Origin: Paraglaciecola psychrophila 170
Lineage (GTDB): Bacteria; Pseudomonadota; Gammaproteobacteria; Enterobacterales; Alteromonadaceae
Reading direction: 5' to 3'
DNA length: 64,000 nucleotides
NCBI RefSeq assembly: GCF_000347635.1
Contig: NC_020514.1
Span: 496,001-560,000 of the forward strand
Shown here piece by piece: positions 38,671-47,549 of this stretch. The notes below the pieces were generated by a model. The model did not search any database. It was not told where the DNA came from and was given only the letters and a program-made list of their open reading frames with translations. Each line of letters begins with the position of its first letter. The stretch's first letter is position 1. The position numbers were made by a program, and so were the translations under genes.

Positions 38671-39857
38671 TAGGATACTCCTGAATTTATGGTGGGGGAT
38701 AAATCGAAATCATGCCATTTCAATTCGGACTGACTAAATTTAACCGTGTTTTCGATAAAAGCCATACCTCGAATTGCTTGTTCAATGCCAGGAACATCGA
38801 ATGTTTCGTTTGAGCATGGCACACCTTGTTCAAACGCTTGGATCTGTTTCGAAAAATTTTGATAAATATTGGCGAAGGCTTCTAAATAACCTTCAGGATG
38901 TCCAGCGGGAATACGCATGGCTGCCTGAGCATCTGCGCAAAATTCACCCACACCCGTGCGGATCAATTGGGTCGATTTGGTGTTAGATTTTAGCCATAAA
39001 CTATTGGGCTCCATTTGTGACCAGTCGATACTGCCTTCATCTCCGTATATCCGCAAACGCAGATTATTTTCTTCGCCCACCGCTATCTGACTAGACATCA
39101 ACACCCCTCGAGCGCCACTATCAAAGCGTAACAATACGGTGCCATCGTCGTCGAGCTTCCGGCCATCAACCACTGCGTTTAAATCTGCACACATGGCTGA
39201 AATTTTTGTATCTGTCACATATTCAGCCAAATTGGCGGCATGTACCCCGATGTCACCCATACAGCAGCTGACACCTGCTCTTGATGGGTCAACACGCCAC
39301 TGCGCTTGTTTACTAAGCTCATCATCTTTATTCGCCAACCAATCTTGGCTGTATTCCACAACAACTTTTCTGATCTTCCCCAAAACGCCAGTGGCGATTA
39401 AGTGTTTGGCTTGTTTAATCAAAGGATAACCGTTGTAGGTATGAGTGAGTCCGTATAGTTGAGGCGAGGTTTTTAATATATCAGCTAAATCCAACGCTTC
39501 TTGAAGTGTGAAAGTAGCCGGCTTATCACTGAGTACATGAAACCCTGCTTCTAATGCCGCTTTAGCCACAGGAAAATGCAAATGATTAGGCGTAACAATA
39601 GACACAAATTGCATTCTTTGGTGCTTTGGTAACTTCGCTTCTGCAGCGAACATTTGTACGTAATCGGCATAACAGCGCTCAGCAGGTAAATAGAGTTTTT
39701 TACCTGAAGATATACTTTTTGCTGGATCCGAACTAAAAGCACCGCATACTAATTCAATATTGCCATCTAGATTAGCTGCCATACGATGCACTGCACCGAT
39801 AAATGCGTCTTGGCCGCCACCGACCATTCCCATTCTTATTTTTGTGGATTGTTCCAT
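38670..39857 (-). CDS. Gfo/Idh/MocA family oxidoreductase
   Basis: 395 residues. Rossmann NAD(P)-binding start MGMVGGGQDAFIGAVH, the conserved substrate-domain lead VLSDKPATF (usual EKP has Asp here) and a C-terminal alpha/beta domain with DIGVHAANLAEYV. It is a sugar or inositol dehydrogenase. As the first gene of the Gfo, TIM barrel, MFS, subunit 3, GMC set it likely completes interconversion of a 3-keto sugar or glycoside. An inverted repeat and two direct repeats upstream may control the operon. Confidence 0.88.
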   Translation of the reverse strand: MEQSTKIRMGMVGGGQDAFIGAVHRMAANLDGNIELVCGAFSSDPAKSISSGKKLYLPAERCYADYVQMFAAEAKLPKHQRMQFVSIVTPNHLHFPVAKAALEAGFHVLSDKPATFTLQEALDLADILKTSPQLYGLTHTYNGYPLIKQAKHLIATGVLGKIRKVVVEYSQDWLANKDDELSKQAQWRVDPSRAGVSCCMGDIGVHAANLAEYVTDTKISAMCADLNAVVDGRKLDDDGTVLLRFDSGARGVLMSSQIAVGEENNLRLRIYGDEGSIDWSQMEPNSLWLKSNTKSTQLIRTGVGEFCADAQAAMRIPAGHPEGYLEAFANIYQNFSKQIQAFEQGVPCSNETFDVPGIEQAIRGMAFIENTVKFSQSELKWHDFDLSPTINSGVS

Positions 39858-39913
39858 GCTATTACCAAGTATTGATTTATGAGATTAATCAAATAATAAA
39901 AAGTTAAATATAT

Positions 39914-39936
39914 GTTAATTATGCTAGCGTATTAAC
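39914..39936. promoter_or_regulatory. possible operator upstream of the sugar operon
   Basis: GTTAAT (39914-39919) and ATTAAC (39931-39936) form an inverted repeat with an 11-base spacer that contains GCTAGC. It lies 57 bases upstream of the operon start, a place for a repressor or activator of LacI/GntR type. Confidence 0.35.
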
Positions 39937-39952
39937 GATACTTATGTCTAAG

Positions 39953-39985
39953 ATAAATTCGGCAATTCAATGCAATAAATTCGGC
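39953..39985. promoter_or_regulatory. direct repeat ATAAATTCGGC, two copies two helical turns apart
   Basis: Identical 11-mers at 39953-39963 and 39975-39985, with starts 22 bases apart, lie between the sugar operon and the decayed TolB-like gene. The spacing is typical for tandem activator sites; either flank could be the target. Confidence 0.4.
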
Positions 39986-40125
39986 GCGTTCCCTTTTCAT
40001 ACTACTTTTTAAAACAACCACCTTTGTCGTTCACCTTTGGTTTAGAATGATCAAAAGAACAAAAAACGTCACAACACCTCCACTGTATATAAGAAATAAA
40101 TAAGCTTAAAAGTGAAAGGAAAAAC

Positions 40126-41024
40126 ATGAGATTAATAACTGGTTTGTTAGGGGTAATGATTTTTTCGGCATCGGCCAAATGCCGAGCTTCGATATTTATA
40201 CAGCTGATTTAAGTCTGCAAGGTAGTCAGCTAAAGGTAAGTCACCTTAAAGCCCTTACTAAGAGAGCAGAATATGATAACCAGCCTGTGTTTTTACCTGA
40301 TGGTAATTCACTACTATATAGCGCTGCGCTGACCACTAACAACCTTAAGCAAACTGACAGTATGCTTATTTCACTTGAGTCTGGTGGGATCTCAAATCTT
40401 TCAAATTCAACAGAAAGTGAGTATTCACCAACGTTAATGCCTAATGGAAACAGTTTTTCTGTCATTCGGGTTGTGAACGACCAGCAAAAATTATGGCGTT
40501 ATCCATTATACCCTCAACAACAATCAGCTACGCCTGCAAGTGAGTTGCTGACTAACATTAACCCCATTGGATACCACGCTTGGGTAGATGATAACCGAGT
40601 GATGTTGTTTGTTCTTGGAGAGCCCCAGACGCTGCAAATTGCTGATGTGCGAAAACAGTCGAGTCAAGTCCTGGATAAAAACCTCGGTCCAAGCTTGTTT
40701 GCGATACCACAATCGATATTGATGAGTTACACCGTATCGATTGGTGAAGGGGAAGATACCTAGTGGCAATTGAAAAGTTATCATCCAGAAACAGGCCAGA
40801 TAGAACTGTTAACCACTTTGCCTAAAGGGGCTTATTATTATGCTTGGGCCGCAAACGGTTATGCTATTGCCGCAGTGAATAGCATATTGATGCAGTCGGA
40901 TAAGACAAATTTTGATGGGGGCTGGCGGCCATTTGCGGATGTTTCAGAGGACTGCCCAATGGGAGTAACGCGTTTAACAACTAACGCACAAAATAGTAAA
41001 ATTGCACTAGTATGCACTTTATAA
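40126..41024 (+). pseudogene. TolB/PD40-type beta-propeller protein, broken
   Basis: The start ATG at 40126 has AAAGGA upstream and begins a signal peptide, MRLITGLLGVMIFSASA, but the frame then runs into a stop. MPSFDIYTADLSLQG continues in another frame from 40179, so one base was lost just before (about 40147-40178). The propeller continues with YDNQPVFLPDGNSLLYSA and YSPTLMPNGNSF until TAG at 40761-40763; after it WQLKSYHPETGQIELL continues in the same frame to 41024. PD40 repeats are typical of secreted TolB-like proteins. Two lesions make it a pseudogene; it is followed 71 bases later by another. Confidence 0.8.
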
Positions 41025-41095
41025 TTAGCTCGCTATTAAGCGCGAGCTGAATTTTGTTTAACTATCAGAATAGCTTCTAAAAATAAGGAAAGATT

Positions 41096-42075
41096 ATGCT
41101 AAAGATTGCGACTTTCAATATTTAAAATTTAGACGTGTCGAGCGGTGACTATAGCACCACTTTACTCGAACAGATTCTTGCTTTTCACGGCACTTTGGTC
41201 AGGCTGGATGCCAACCCTGTGCTTACAATAATTACAGGGGCAGGAACTAGCGGCGCATGCCGAAATCACTCCGAACGAAAATTATCGGCACTGGAAACGT
41301 TAATTTTTGATACCCAATACGCTCACTATCAAATAGTGCATACCGTTACCTCAGACGAACAACCCTATGATAAACCAAATTCAGTCATACTATCCCGTTG
41401 GCCAATCTGCGTGTCTTTGCAATATAAACACCATCATTTAGATAAACTAGAATATTGAAAAGCCACAGTTTTTCCGGTTGAAACGGCAAAATATATCAGT
41501 TGGGACAGGCCTATTTTGTATGCTCAAGTGCAAGTACCTGATATCGGTTTAGTGCATGAGATGAATTTACATCTAAAGTCGCGTATAGCATCAAACATAA
41601 ACGGCCAAAAACCAAATAATTACATATGGAAAAGTGCGGCTGGTTGGGCTTAGGGATATTTTATTTCTTCTATCAAGCGTGTGGACCAAGCACTCGAAAC
41701 CAGAATGTTAGTGGATGCAATCTTTAAGCATTCACCGAATGCGAAGATTGTAGTTTGTGGTGATTTTAATGCTGAGCCAGGAGAAGTTAAGGTAGAAGCA
41801 ATATGCGGTAGTGTTGAGAATACCGGTAATTCAGATTTACGTGGCAGTGTTTTGCCTCCATGTAGTTCTAGCATTGCTGAGTTAATTAAATTTAGTCAAC
41901 TGCATCTCGGTAAAGGTACTTGTTAGTTCATATGTTGATTTCACAGTCTGTGTAGCACTTGTTTGTCAAAGCAGATATCTGCAATGAGAACCTGCATGAT
42001 GAGAGTTTGCCATTTGCTAGCGACATTAAATATTCAGAGTCTGGCCACGCACCTTTTTTAGCGATGTTTAAATAA
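41096..42075 (+). pseudogene. endonuclease/exonuclease/phosphatase family protein, heavily decayed
   Basis: The frame begins MLKIATFNI then TAA at 41123-41125 (family consensus FNIENL, so GAA to TAA), continues NLDVSSGDYSTTLLEQILAF to TGA at 41456-41458, then to TAG near 41651, and later VVCGDFNAEPGEVKVEAI up to TAG at 41924. After a frameshift the C-terminus NLHDESLPFASDIKY (with the ending ESGHAPFLAMFK) appears in another frame to TAA at 42073. GDFNAEP and the terminal SGHAPF (normally SDHAP) are the catalytic signatures of the EEP fold. At least four stops and a frameshift: certainly dead. Confidence 0.88.
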
Positions 42076-42308
42076 TGAAAATCTACGCCCATAAACCGAT
42101 CGTACAGGTCTTTATCAGTATTAACACGAATTGAAATTCGCTAGGTTATTTTCAGTCATTCTACGTTGTCTGCTGCAAGCTCATAGGTATTGTAAATAGC
42201 TTTGACTTTGTATGAAAAATTTGTACATACTTATGTTGAATTATCTTTTAATCAATACCGAACAATGAAATTTATTGCGCCAGCAATACTCTAAAATAGG
42301 AAATAGAC

Positions 42309-42575
42309 ATGTTTAAGCAATTATTTATTGACCACCCAAAGTCTGTCAACGAGACATACATACAACATTTTTTTACCGCAATGAGTTTTTCAATGAAGCT
42401 TTTTAAGGCAGCAATCGCCTGCTTTATACATGCCTTAGTGCCAGGTTTGTGCATAAAGACTGGCAGTAAATCGATATCGGAGTTGCATCTTAAGATGCTC
42501 ACTTTTAGGGTTAAAGGTAGCAGTGAGGTAGCTTCAACTGAACATCTTGAAGGTTCGATAGAATATATGATCTAG
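42309..42575 (+). CDS. DUF6356-like small membrane protein
   Basis: 88 residues. MFKQLFIDHPKSVNETYIQHF, FTAMSFSMKLFKAAIACFIHALVPGLC and GSKSISELHLKM match the short DUF6356 family found in many Proteobacteria. One or two hydrophobic segments are present in the middle. The last 20 or so residues (KGSSEVASTEHLEGSIEYMI region) have no counterpart I recall. A good AGGA lies 7 bases before the ATG. Family function unknown. Confidence 0.75.
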   Translation: MFKQLFIDHPKSVNETYIQHFFTAMSFSMKLFKAAIACFIHALVPGLCIKTGSKSISELHLKMLTFRVKGSSEVASTEHLEGSIEYMI

Positions 42576-42600
42576 CGAGTGTGTGATTATTAAAGGTAGA

Positions 42601-44772
42601 TCAGCTTAGGAATAATATTTTTTTAGCACTTTCAGCATCTTGAGCACGACACACCTCGCCAATTTTAAGCGCACCCGTTTTAGTCATCATTTCACGGCCC
42701 ACATCTGCTGACACAGAAACAACTAAGCCTCCGTTTGTTTGAGGATCTAGCAAACACTTAAGCACCGCTAAATCTATATCATTGGTATCACATTGATTTA
42801 GCATCGACATAAGCTGTGGCATTAATGTGGATTCAAATCCTCGGCGGCTCAAATCAAGTGCGCCACTCATTAATGGCACATTGTCGGTTGAAATTTTTAT
42901 ACAATATTCTGTTCCTTTAAGCATTTCTAAAAGGTGCCCAATAAGACCAAATCCAGTTACGTCGGTGGCGGCATGTACCTCTTTATCTTTTAGGGTCAAA
43001 AAAAACGGACGATTTGATTGCAACAAACTACTCCACAAGGCTGTAATACTTTGTGTTGTTGCCGCACCTTGGGTATCTGCCGCGAGTATAATGCCAGAGC
43101 CTAATGGTTTATTTAAAAGTAACCAATCACCGTCTTGAAGGGTGTTTTTTTGCCAATACGAATTACCTGCTGCATTAACTACTAACGCTAAGTGCGTCTC
43201 AACCCCTTCAGTGCTGTGGCCACCGACTAATGTAGTTTCATGGTGTAGCAAAGTTTCTGTGACGCCTTGCATTAAGCGTTTAAAGTCCCGTTTGGTCAAC
43301 CGCGGATGTTGAAATTTTAAATTTACCCAGACCTGAGCGCTGGTAGGTTGCAAGCCCATGGCGTATAAATCATTGATGGCGTGATGGGTCGTGGCGACCC
43401 CCAATTTATAATAATCGTCACTAAAAGCGCGAAATCCATCCATGCTCTGCAATAACGAGGTGTTGTTAATAACCGCAGCAACAGGCGCATCTTCTGCCTG
43501 TGTTAAATCAGTATCAAAGTTTTTGTTTGGAAAAACACTGAGTTCTTTCAATGTCTCACTTAATAATTCAGGGCCAATTTTACTGCCACACCCAGCGCAA
43601 TGCATGGGTTCATTGTTCATTTTAGGCATAGCGGGTAGGTTTTTAGAAAACAAAGCCATAAACTTTTGATCGATATGATTTTTCCATCGCCAAACCCATT
43701 CGCCACTTAAACTTAACCAGCCCCGTTGGCCCACAGCAACTTTGCCACCAAGTGAAATCAGTGATAAAAAATCGGTTTGCAACGACAGAGGCGTCATCGT
43801 TTGTTGGCTAAATACAGCATGCAAATTTTTGGTTAAAAAGGGTGCCGAACGCACCGCGTAAACACCTGCTTTGGGCCGAGGTGATTTAATCATTGTCGCC
43901 ACATCACCGCAGGCAAAAACATCCTTGTGGGACGTGCTTTGTAAGTACTCATTCACAGCAATAAAGCCACTTTCGTCAGTATCGAGTCCTGCAAGTTTGG
44001 GCCATATAGGCGCAGTGGCTGGTGTGCACCAAATAGACTGTTGAATATTTAGTGTGTTGCCTGAGTCTGACTCAATTTCATTTTTAGTGACGCGGGAAAC
44101 TTTAAACCCAGTAATTAAATCGATGTCGTACTGCTTAAGTGCAATAGCCACCTGTTTTTGTACGTTTTTATGAGAGCCAGGTAGTAACGTAGCGCCAGAC
44201 TGCACCAAAGACAGCTTCAAAGCCTCACCTGCCTGCCTAAACCGATAAGCAATGGCCAATACCATTTCGATACCTGCAGCACCGCCACCAATAATCGCCC
44301 AATGGGCAGTATTATGTGCGGAACTCTTATCGTTAGTATCTTCGGTTTTTTCAGCAAGTAGTTTTCGCCACGTAGCAGTGAGTTGACTGACAGGTTTTAC
44401 TCCAACAGCAAATTCACGGGCACCTTCAACATTGACGTTGGGTGTTGAACCGGTATTGATCGATACTTTGTCGTAGCCGATGCTGGCTTGGTTTTCTAAT
44501 TGAATCGTTTTATTAGCGACATCAATCCCGTTAACGCGCCCGTGAATTAACCGAACCTGAGCCGCTTTGCACAGTTTGTTTAAGTCTAAGTGTGTTTCTG
44601 CTTCGCTGTAATGCCCGGCAATGTAACCAGGTAGCATGCCTGAATAAGGCGTTAACAAGGTATCGGTAATCAGTGTTAAGCGAACATTGTCTATGGGTTG
44701 CATCGCCAACATTCTTAATACCAGTGAATGTGTATGCCCACCGCCAATAAAAACTAAGTCACGTTCATGCAT
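42601..44772 (-). CDS. selD: selenide, water dikinase fused to a FAD/NAD(P)-dependent oxidoreductase
   Basis: 723 residues in two parts. The N-terminal part (about 1-360) is a NADH dehydrogenase-like pyridine nucleotide-disulfide oxidoreductase: FIGGGHTHSLVLRM, GGGAAGIEMVLAIAYRF and FACGDVATM. The C-terminal part (about 385-723) is SelD, with MHCAGCGSKIGPELL where the second catalytic cysteine replaces selenocysteine in many enzymes, and later MDGFRAFSDDYY, TLVGGHSTEG and DPQTNGGLV. SelD makes selenophosphate from selenide and ATP. The fused oxidoreductase may recycle or deliver reduced selenium. The gene follows mnmH in the same direction; no selA or selB is nearby. Confidence 0.94.
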   Translation of the reverse strand: MHERDLVFIGGGHTHSLVLRMLAMQPIDNVRLTLITDTLLTPYSGMLPGYIAGHYSEAETHLDLNKLCKAAQVRLIHGRVNGIDVANKTIQLENQASIGYDKVSINTGSTPNVNVEGAREFAVGVKPVSQLTATWRKLLAEKTEDTNDKSSAHNTAHWAIIGGGAAGIEMVLAIAYRFRQAGEALKLSLVQSGATLLPGSHKNVQKQVAIALKQYDIDLITGFKVSRVTKNEIESDSGNTLNIQQSIWCTPATAPIWPKLAGLDTDESGFIAVNEYLQSTSHKDVFACGDVATMIKSPRPKAGVYAVRSAPFLTKNLHAVFSQQTMTPLSLQTDFLSLISLGGKVAVGQRGWLSLSGEWVWRWKNHIDQKFMALFSKNLPAMPKMNNEPMHCAGCGSKIGPELLSETLKELSVFPNKNFDTDLTQAEDAPVAAVINNTSLLQSMDGFRAFSDDYYKLGVATTHHAINDLYAMGLQPTSAQVWVNLKFQHPRLTKRDFKRLMQGVTETLLHHETTLVGGHSTEGVETHLALVVNAAGNSYWQKNTLQDGDWLLLNKPLGSGIILAADTQGAATTQSITALWSSLLQSNRPFFLTLKDKEVHAATDVTGFGLIGHLLEMLKGTEYCIKISTDNVPLMSGALDLSRRGFESTLMPQLMSMLNQCDTNDIDLAVLKCLLDPQTNGGLVVSVSADVGREMMTKTGALKIGEVCRAQDAESAKKILFLS

Positions 44773-44853
44773 GATGTTGGTTTCTTATAAAAGTATTGGC
44801 AATCGCTTCATAGTTCGCGTGAAGAATGTTCATGATAATACTTCTAAACATCA

Positions 44854-45936
44854 TTATTGTGTGGCCAGCCATTGAATGATCTCCTGATGAGTTCCTTTAA
44901 AAATAGTCTTTTCACTCTTTTGCTGATACTGATATTCGTATATTGGATCGTAATATTCACTGAGTAATATGTTAATAATGTCGTCAAACTCGGACCACTG
45001 GTTTTGACTTTTCAGTGCGATAATGGCTGAGCTGAGCATTGAGTTAATTAATGTGAAACGATCCCCTCCTAAGCGTTTTTTAATACGTAAAACTGCCTCT
45101 CGAATAAACTCATCCAATAAATCGTAAGACGTATCGGGGTTACTTTTTTGATAATGTTCAAAGGCATACATAAAGTAGTCTCTGCGAATGCGGGCAATAC
45201 GTTCTTCATAAGGGGTTTCGAGCAAAATGTTACTCGCTAACTTAGTTGCCTCTAAATATTCTGGCAATATTACAATGCGACCAATTAGGCGTGACTCATC
45301 TTCAATCAGTACCGGTGAATCGCTCACATGGATGCGTTTTAACCATGCCACTGACCAAGCGTTTTCAAAGTTAATCTGTGCAGGCTGTGGAACAAAGGTT
45401 TTACCAAAGGCGCTGCCCCTATGGTTTGCTAAACCCTCTAGGTCAATAGAATGTGGCCAATCGTTGATCACTTCTGTTTTACCGCTGCCAGTTTTACCAG
45501 AGAGAACAAGAAATCGACTTTCACTGGCACGTTGTTGTAATTGCTCGAGCAGATAAGTGCGCATCGCTTTATAGCCACCTTCCACATAAGGTCGGTCTAT
45601 GCCTACCTCATTCAGCCATTGCTGCGTAATGTGAGAGCGTAAACCGCCTCTAAAGCAATAAAAAATTCCGTCAGGGTGCTCATTAATGAAATTTTTCCAT
45701 TGTTGTAAACGTTGCGTTTTTATATCCCCAAAAACTAATTGATGGCCGAGTTCAAGCGCCGCATCAGAACCGTGCTCTTTATAGCAGGTACCTACTGCTT
45801 CGCGCTCGTCATCGTTCATCAATGGCGCATTGATGCTAGAAGGAAAAGCCCCTTTAATAAACTCGATGGGCGCACGTACGTCTATCATCGGTGTATCGGA
45901 TAAAAACAGCTGTTTGAAGTCGGTGATAGATTGCAA
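44854..45936 (-). CDS. mnmH: tRNA 2-selenouridine synthase
   Basis: 360 residues (also called SelU). Rhodanese domain with the catalytic Cys94 in FYCFRGGLRS, and a P-loop GKTGSGKT at 147-154. It replaces sulfur of 2-thiouridine at the wobble position of tRNA-Lys, -Glu and -Gln by selenium from selenophosphate, via a geranylated intermediate. It lies 81 bases upstream of the selD fusion, so the pair forms a dedicated tRNA selenation unit and selenoprotein synthesis need not be present. Confidence 0.95.
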   Translation of the reverse strand: MQSITDFKQLFLSDTPMIDVRAPIEFIKGAFPSSINAPLMNDDEREAVGTCYKEHGSDAALELGHQLVFGDIKTQRLQQWKNFINEHPDGIFYCFRGGLRSHITQQWLNEVGIDRPYVEGGYKAMRTYLLEQLQQRASESRFLVLSGKTGSGKTEVINDWPHSIDLEGLANHRGSAFGKTFVPQPAQINFENAWSVAWLKRIHVSDSPVLIEDESRLIGRIVILPEYLEATKLASNILLETPYEERIARIRRDYFMYAFEHYQKSNPDTSYDLLDEFIREAVLRIKKRLGGDRFTLINSMLSSAIIALKSQNQWSEFDDIINILLSEYYDPIYEYQYQQKSEKTIFKGTHQEIIQWLATQ

Positions 45937-46031
45937 ATTTAGGACTCAGATGGTGTGAAAATGTATTATTACGTGGTACGCAGGGTAACTCAAATAAGAT
46001 TGAGTTTTTATTGATTTCTGCGTCAGAAAAA

Positions 46032-47164
46032 TCAGGCGTAAAGTTCAAATTTGTTGCTGTCTAGGGTCATTAATTGCATCAGTTTGGGATGCATAAAAAG
46101 CTTTTCTTTACCTACTTGCTGTTCCTGTAATACACCAATATCCACCAATTGTTTAAGGTATACAGACGCGGTCTGCCGTTTGGCAATGTCTTTTTCAACC
46201 AGATTGGCAATGCGGCGATAAGGTTGCTCGAAAATGACTTGCACTAATTCGAAGTTATACATTTTGGCAAGTTTAACCTGATAAACTCACTGGTGTGTTC
46301 AATCAACGCTTTAACGACCGCTATTTTAGCCGTGGTCCATTGGGCCATTTGGGTAACGCCCTTTAACATTTAGATGCTCTAAGCTTGCCAGTCGCCGTCT
46401 TTGGTGACGCTATTTAACAAAGCGTAATATTCGGCTTTGTGCTGCACTAAATAGCGACTTAAATACAAGATGGGCAGGGTTAACAAGTCTTGCTCAATCA
46501 AATACAGAATATTCAATAAGCGCCCCGTTTTGGCCGTTGCCGTCATGGAAGGGGTGAATGGCTTCAAACTGGTAATGGCTTATGGTCATTTTAATAAGCG
46601 GATCCAGCCCATCGTTAGCGTGCAGAAATTGCTTCTCATTGCTGAGTAAATCACAGATTTGCTTTTCACCCAAGGGCGGCGTGTAAACAATATCACCACG
46701 ACTAGGGTTGGCAATAACGGTACCGAGCACTTTGCGAACATCCATTTGCGTGCCTTTACGGTGCAACATACCTCAATTGCAGTATCAGTGCACAAAGGTC
46801 GCTCTTTAAGCCGTATAAAGCCATCATATAAATCGGTGCGATAACGCAAAGCTTCTTTAGTCGCAGGGTCTGCCTAGCTATCTTCCTGCGCATATTAAAA
46901 CAACTTATCTGAGGTCATGATGATGCTCTCAATCTAAGAGCTGTCTTTTGCTTCTAACAAGAGTAATAGATTAATTAATAAGCCTTGATTGGGTAATAAT
47001 GCCCTGGCCTGTTTAAGTTCGCCTAGGGCGGTGCGGGTCGGAATACAAGCTTTAAGTACAGGTACAGAATCCTCCACCTCTGCAGCAGGTGGCAGTGGCG
47101 GTAGTTGATTAAAGGGAATGTCGGCTTGCCAAGTCATGTTTAATTTATCTCGTTCTATCGACAT
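46032..47164 (-). pseudogene. Fic family protein, heavily decayed
   Basis: Parts of a Fic/DOC protein are spread over three frames. N-terminal part from ATG 47164 (FNQLPPLPPAAEVED ... LLLLLEAKDSS) stops with TAG at 46934, and the same frame continues past two more stops to [20 protein letters not shown]. The core with HPFHDGNG follows in another frame up to about 46530, a further shift gives TGRLLNILYLIEQ and DGDWQA, then stops, and the C-terminal winged-helix part ([21 protein letters not shown]) lies at 46032-46262. At least five in-frame stops and three frameshifts. Intact Fic proteins AMPylate target proteins; this one is dead. Confidence 0.9.
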
Positions 47165-47549
47165 GAAATGAGTATATATCGATGAGATCGATAGGTAAGG
47201 TCATTGTGTCGATAAAATTGAACCTTATTAACATAATTAATAAACTTGTATAAATATTCCAATTTCTACAAATTATTCAGTGCTTAAATATAGTTAATAG
47301 CGTTTTTTAACCATTTGCAGTAGACCTCTATTTACGCCCACAACTCAGCACGGCGTATATGGCCAATGATACAATCAAACTGATCAACTGAGGGAAGATC
47401 ACCCATTGTGAACATTATTCTGCGTGCTCCTTAAAAAACAAAACCCACTTTAAAAGCGGGTTCCAAAAACTTATGTCTAGTTTCAAACTTTAATATCCAG
47501 TTTCAAATATTAATATACTCCTACAACAAAATATCTAAATAGTGTCTTT
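47165..47549. other. 385-base gap between Fic remnant and glmS
   Basis: It holds the glmS terminator (47442-47462) and a short near-repeat (GTTTCAAAC/TTTAATAT twice near 47477-47510). No open frame with a start and ribosome binding site was found. Confidence 0.5.
47430..47462 (-). terminator. rho-independent terminator of glmS
   Basis: On the minus strand AACCCGCTTT pairs with AAAGTGGGTT (one G-U pair) and is followed by TTTTGTTTTTT. It lies 88 bases after the glmS stop. Confidence 0.8.

Noticed and set aside
42601..44772. Selenocysteine at the SelD active site
   Set aside because: The motif MHCAGCGSK is encoded by Cys codons and no TGA lies in the frame.
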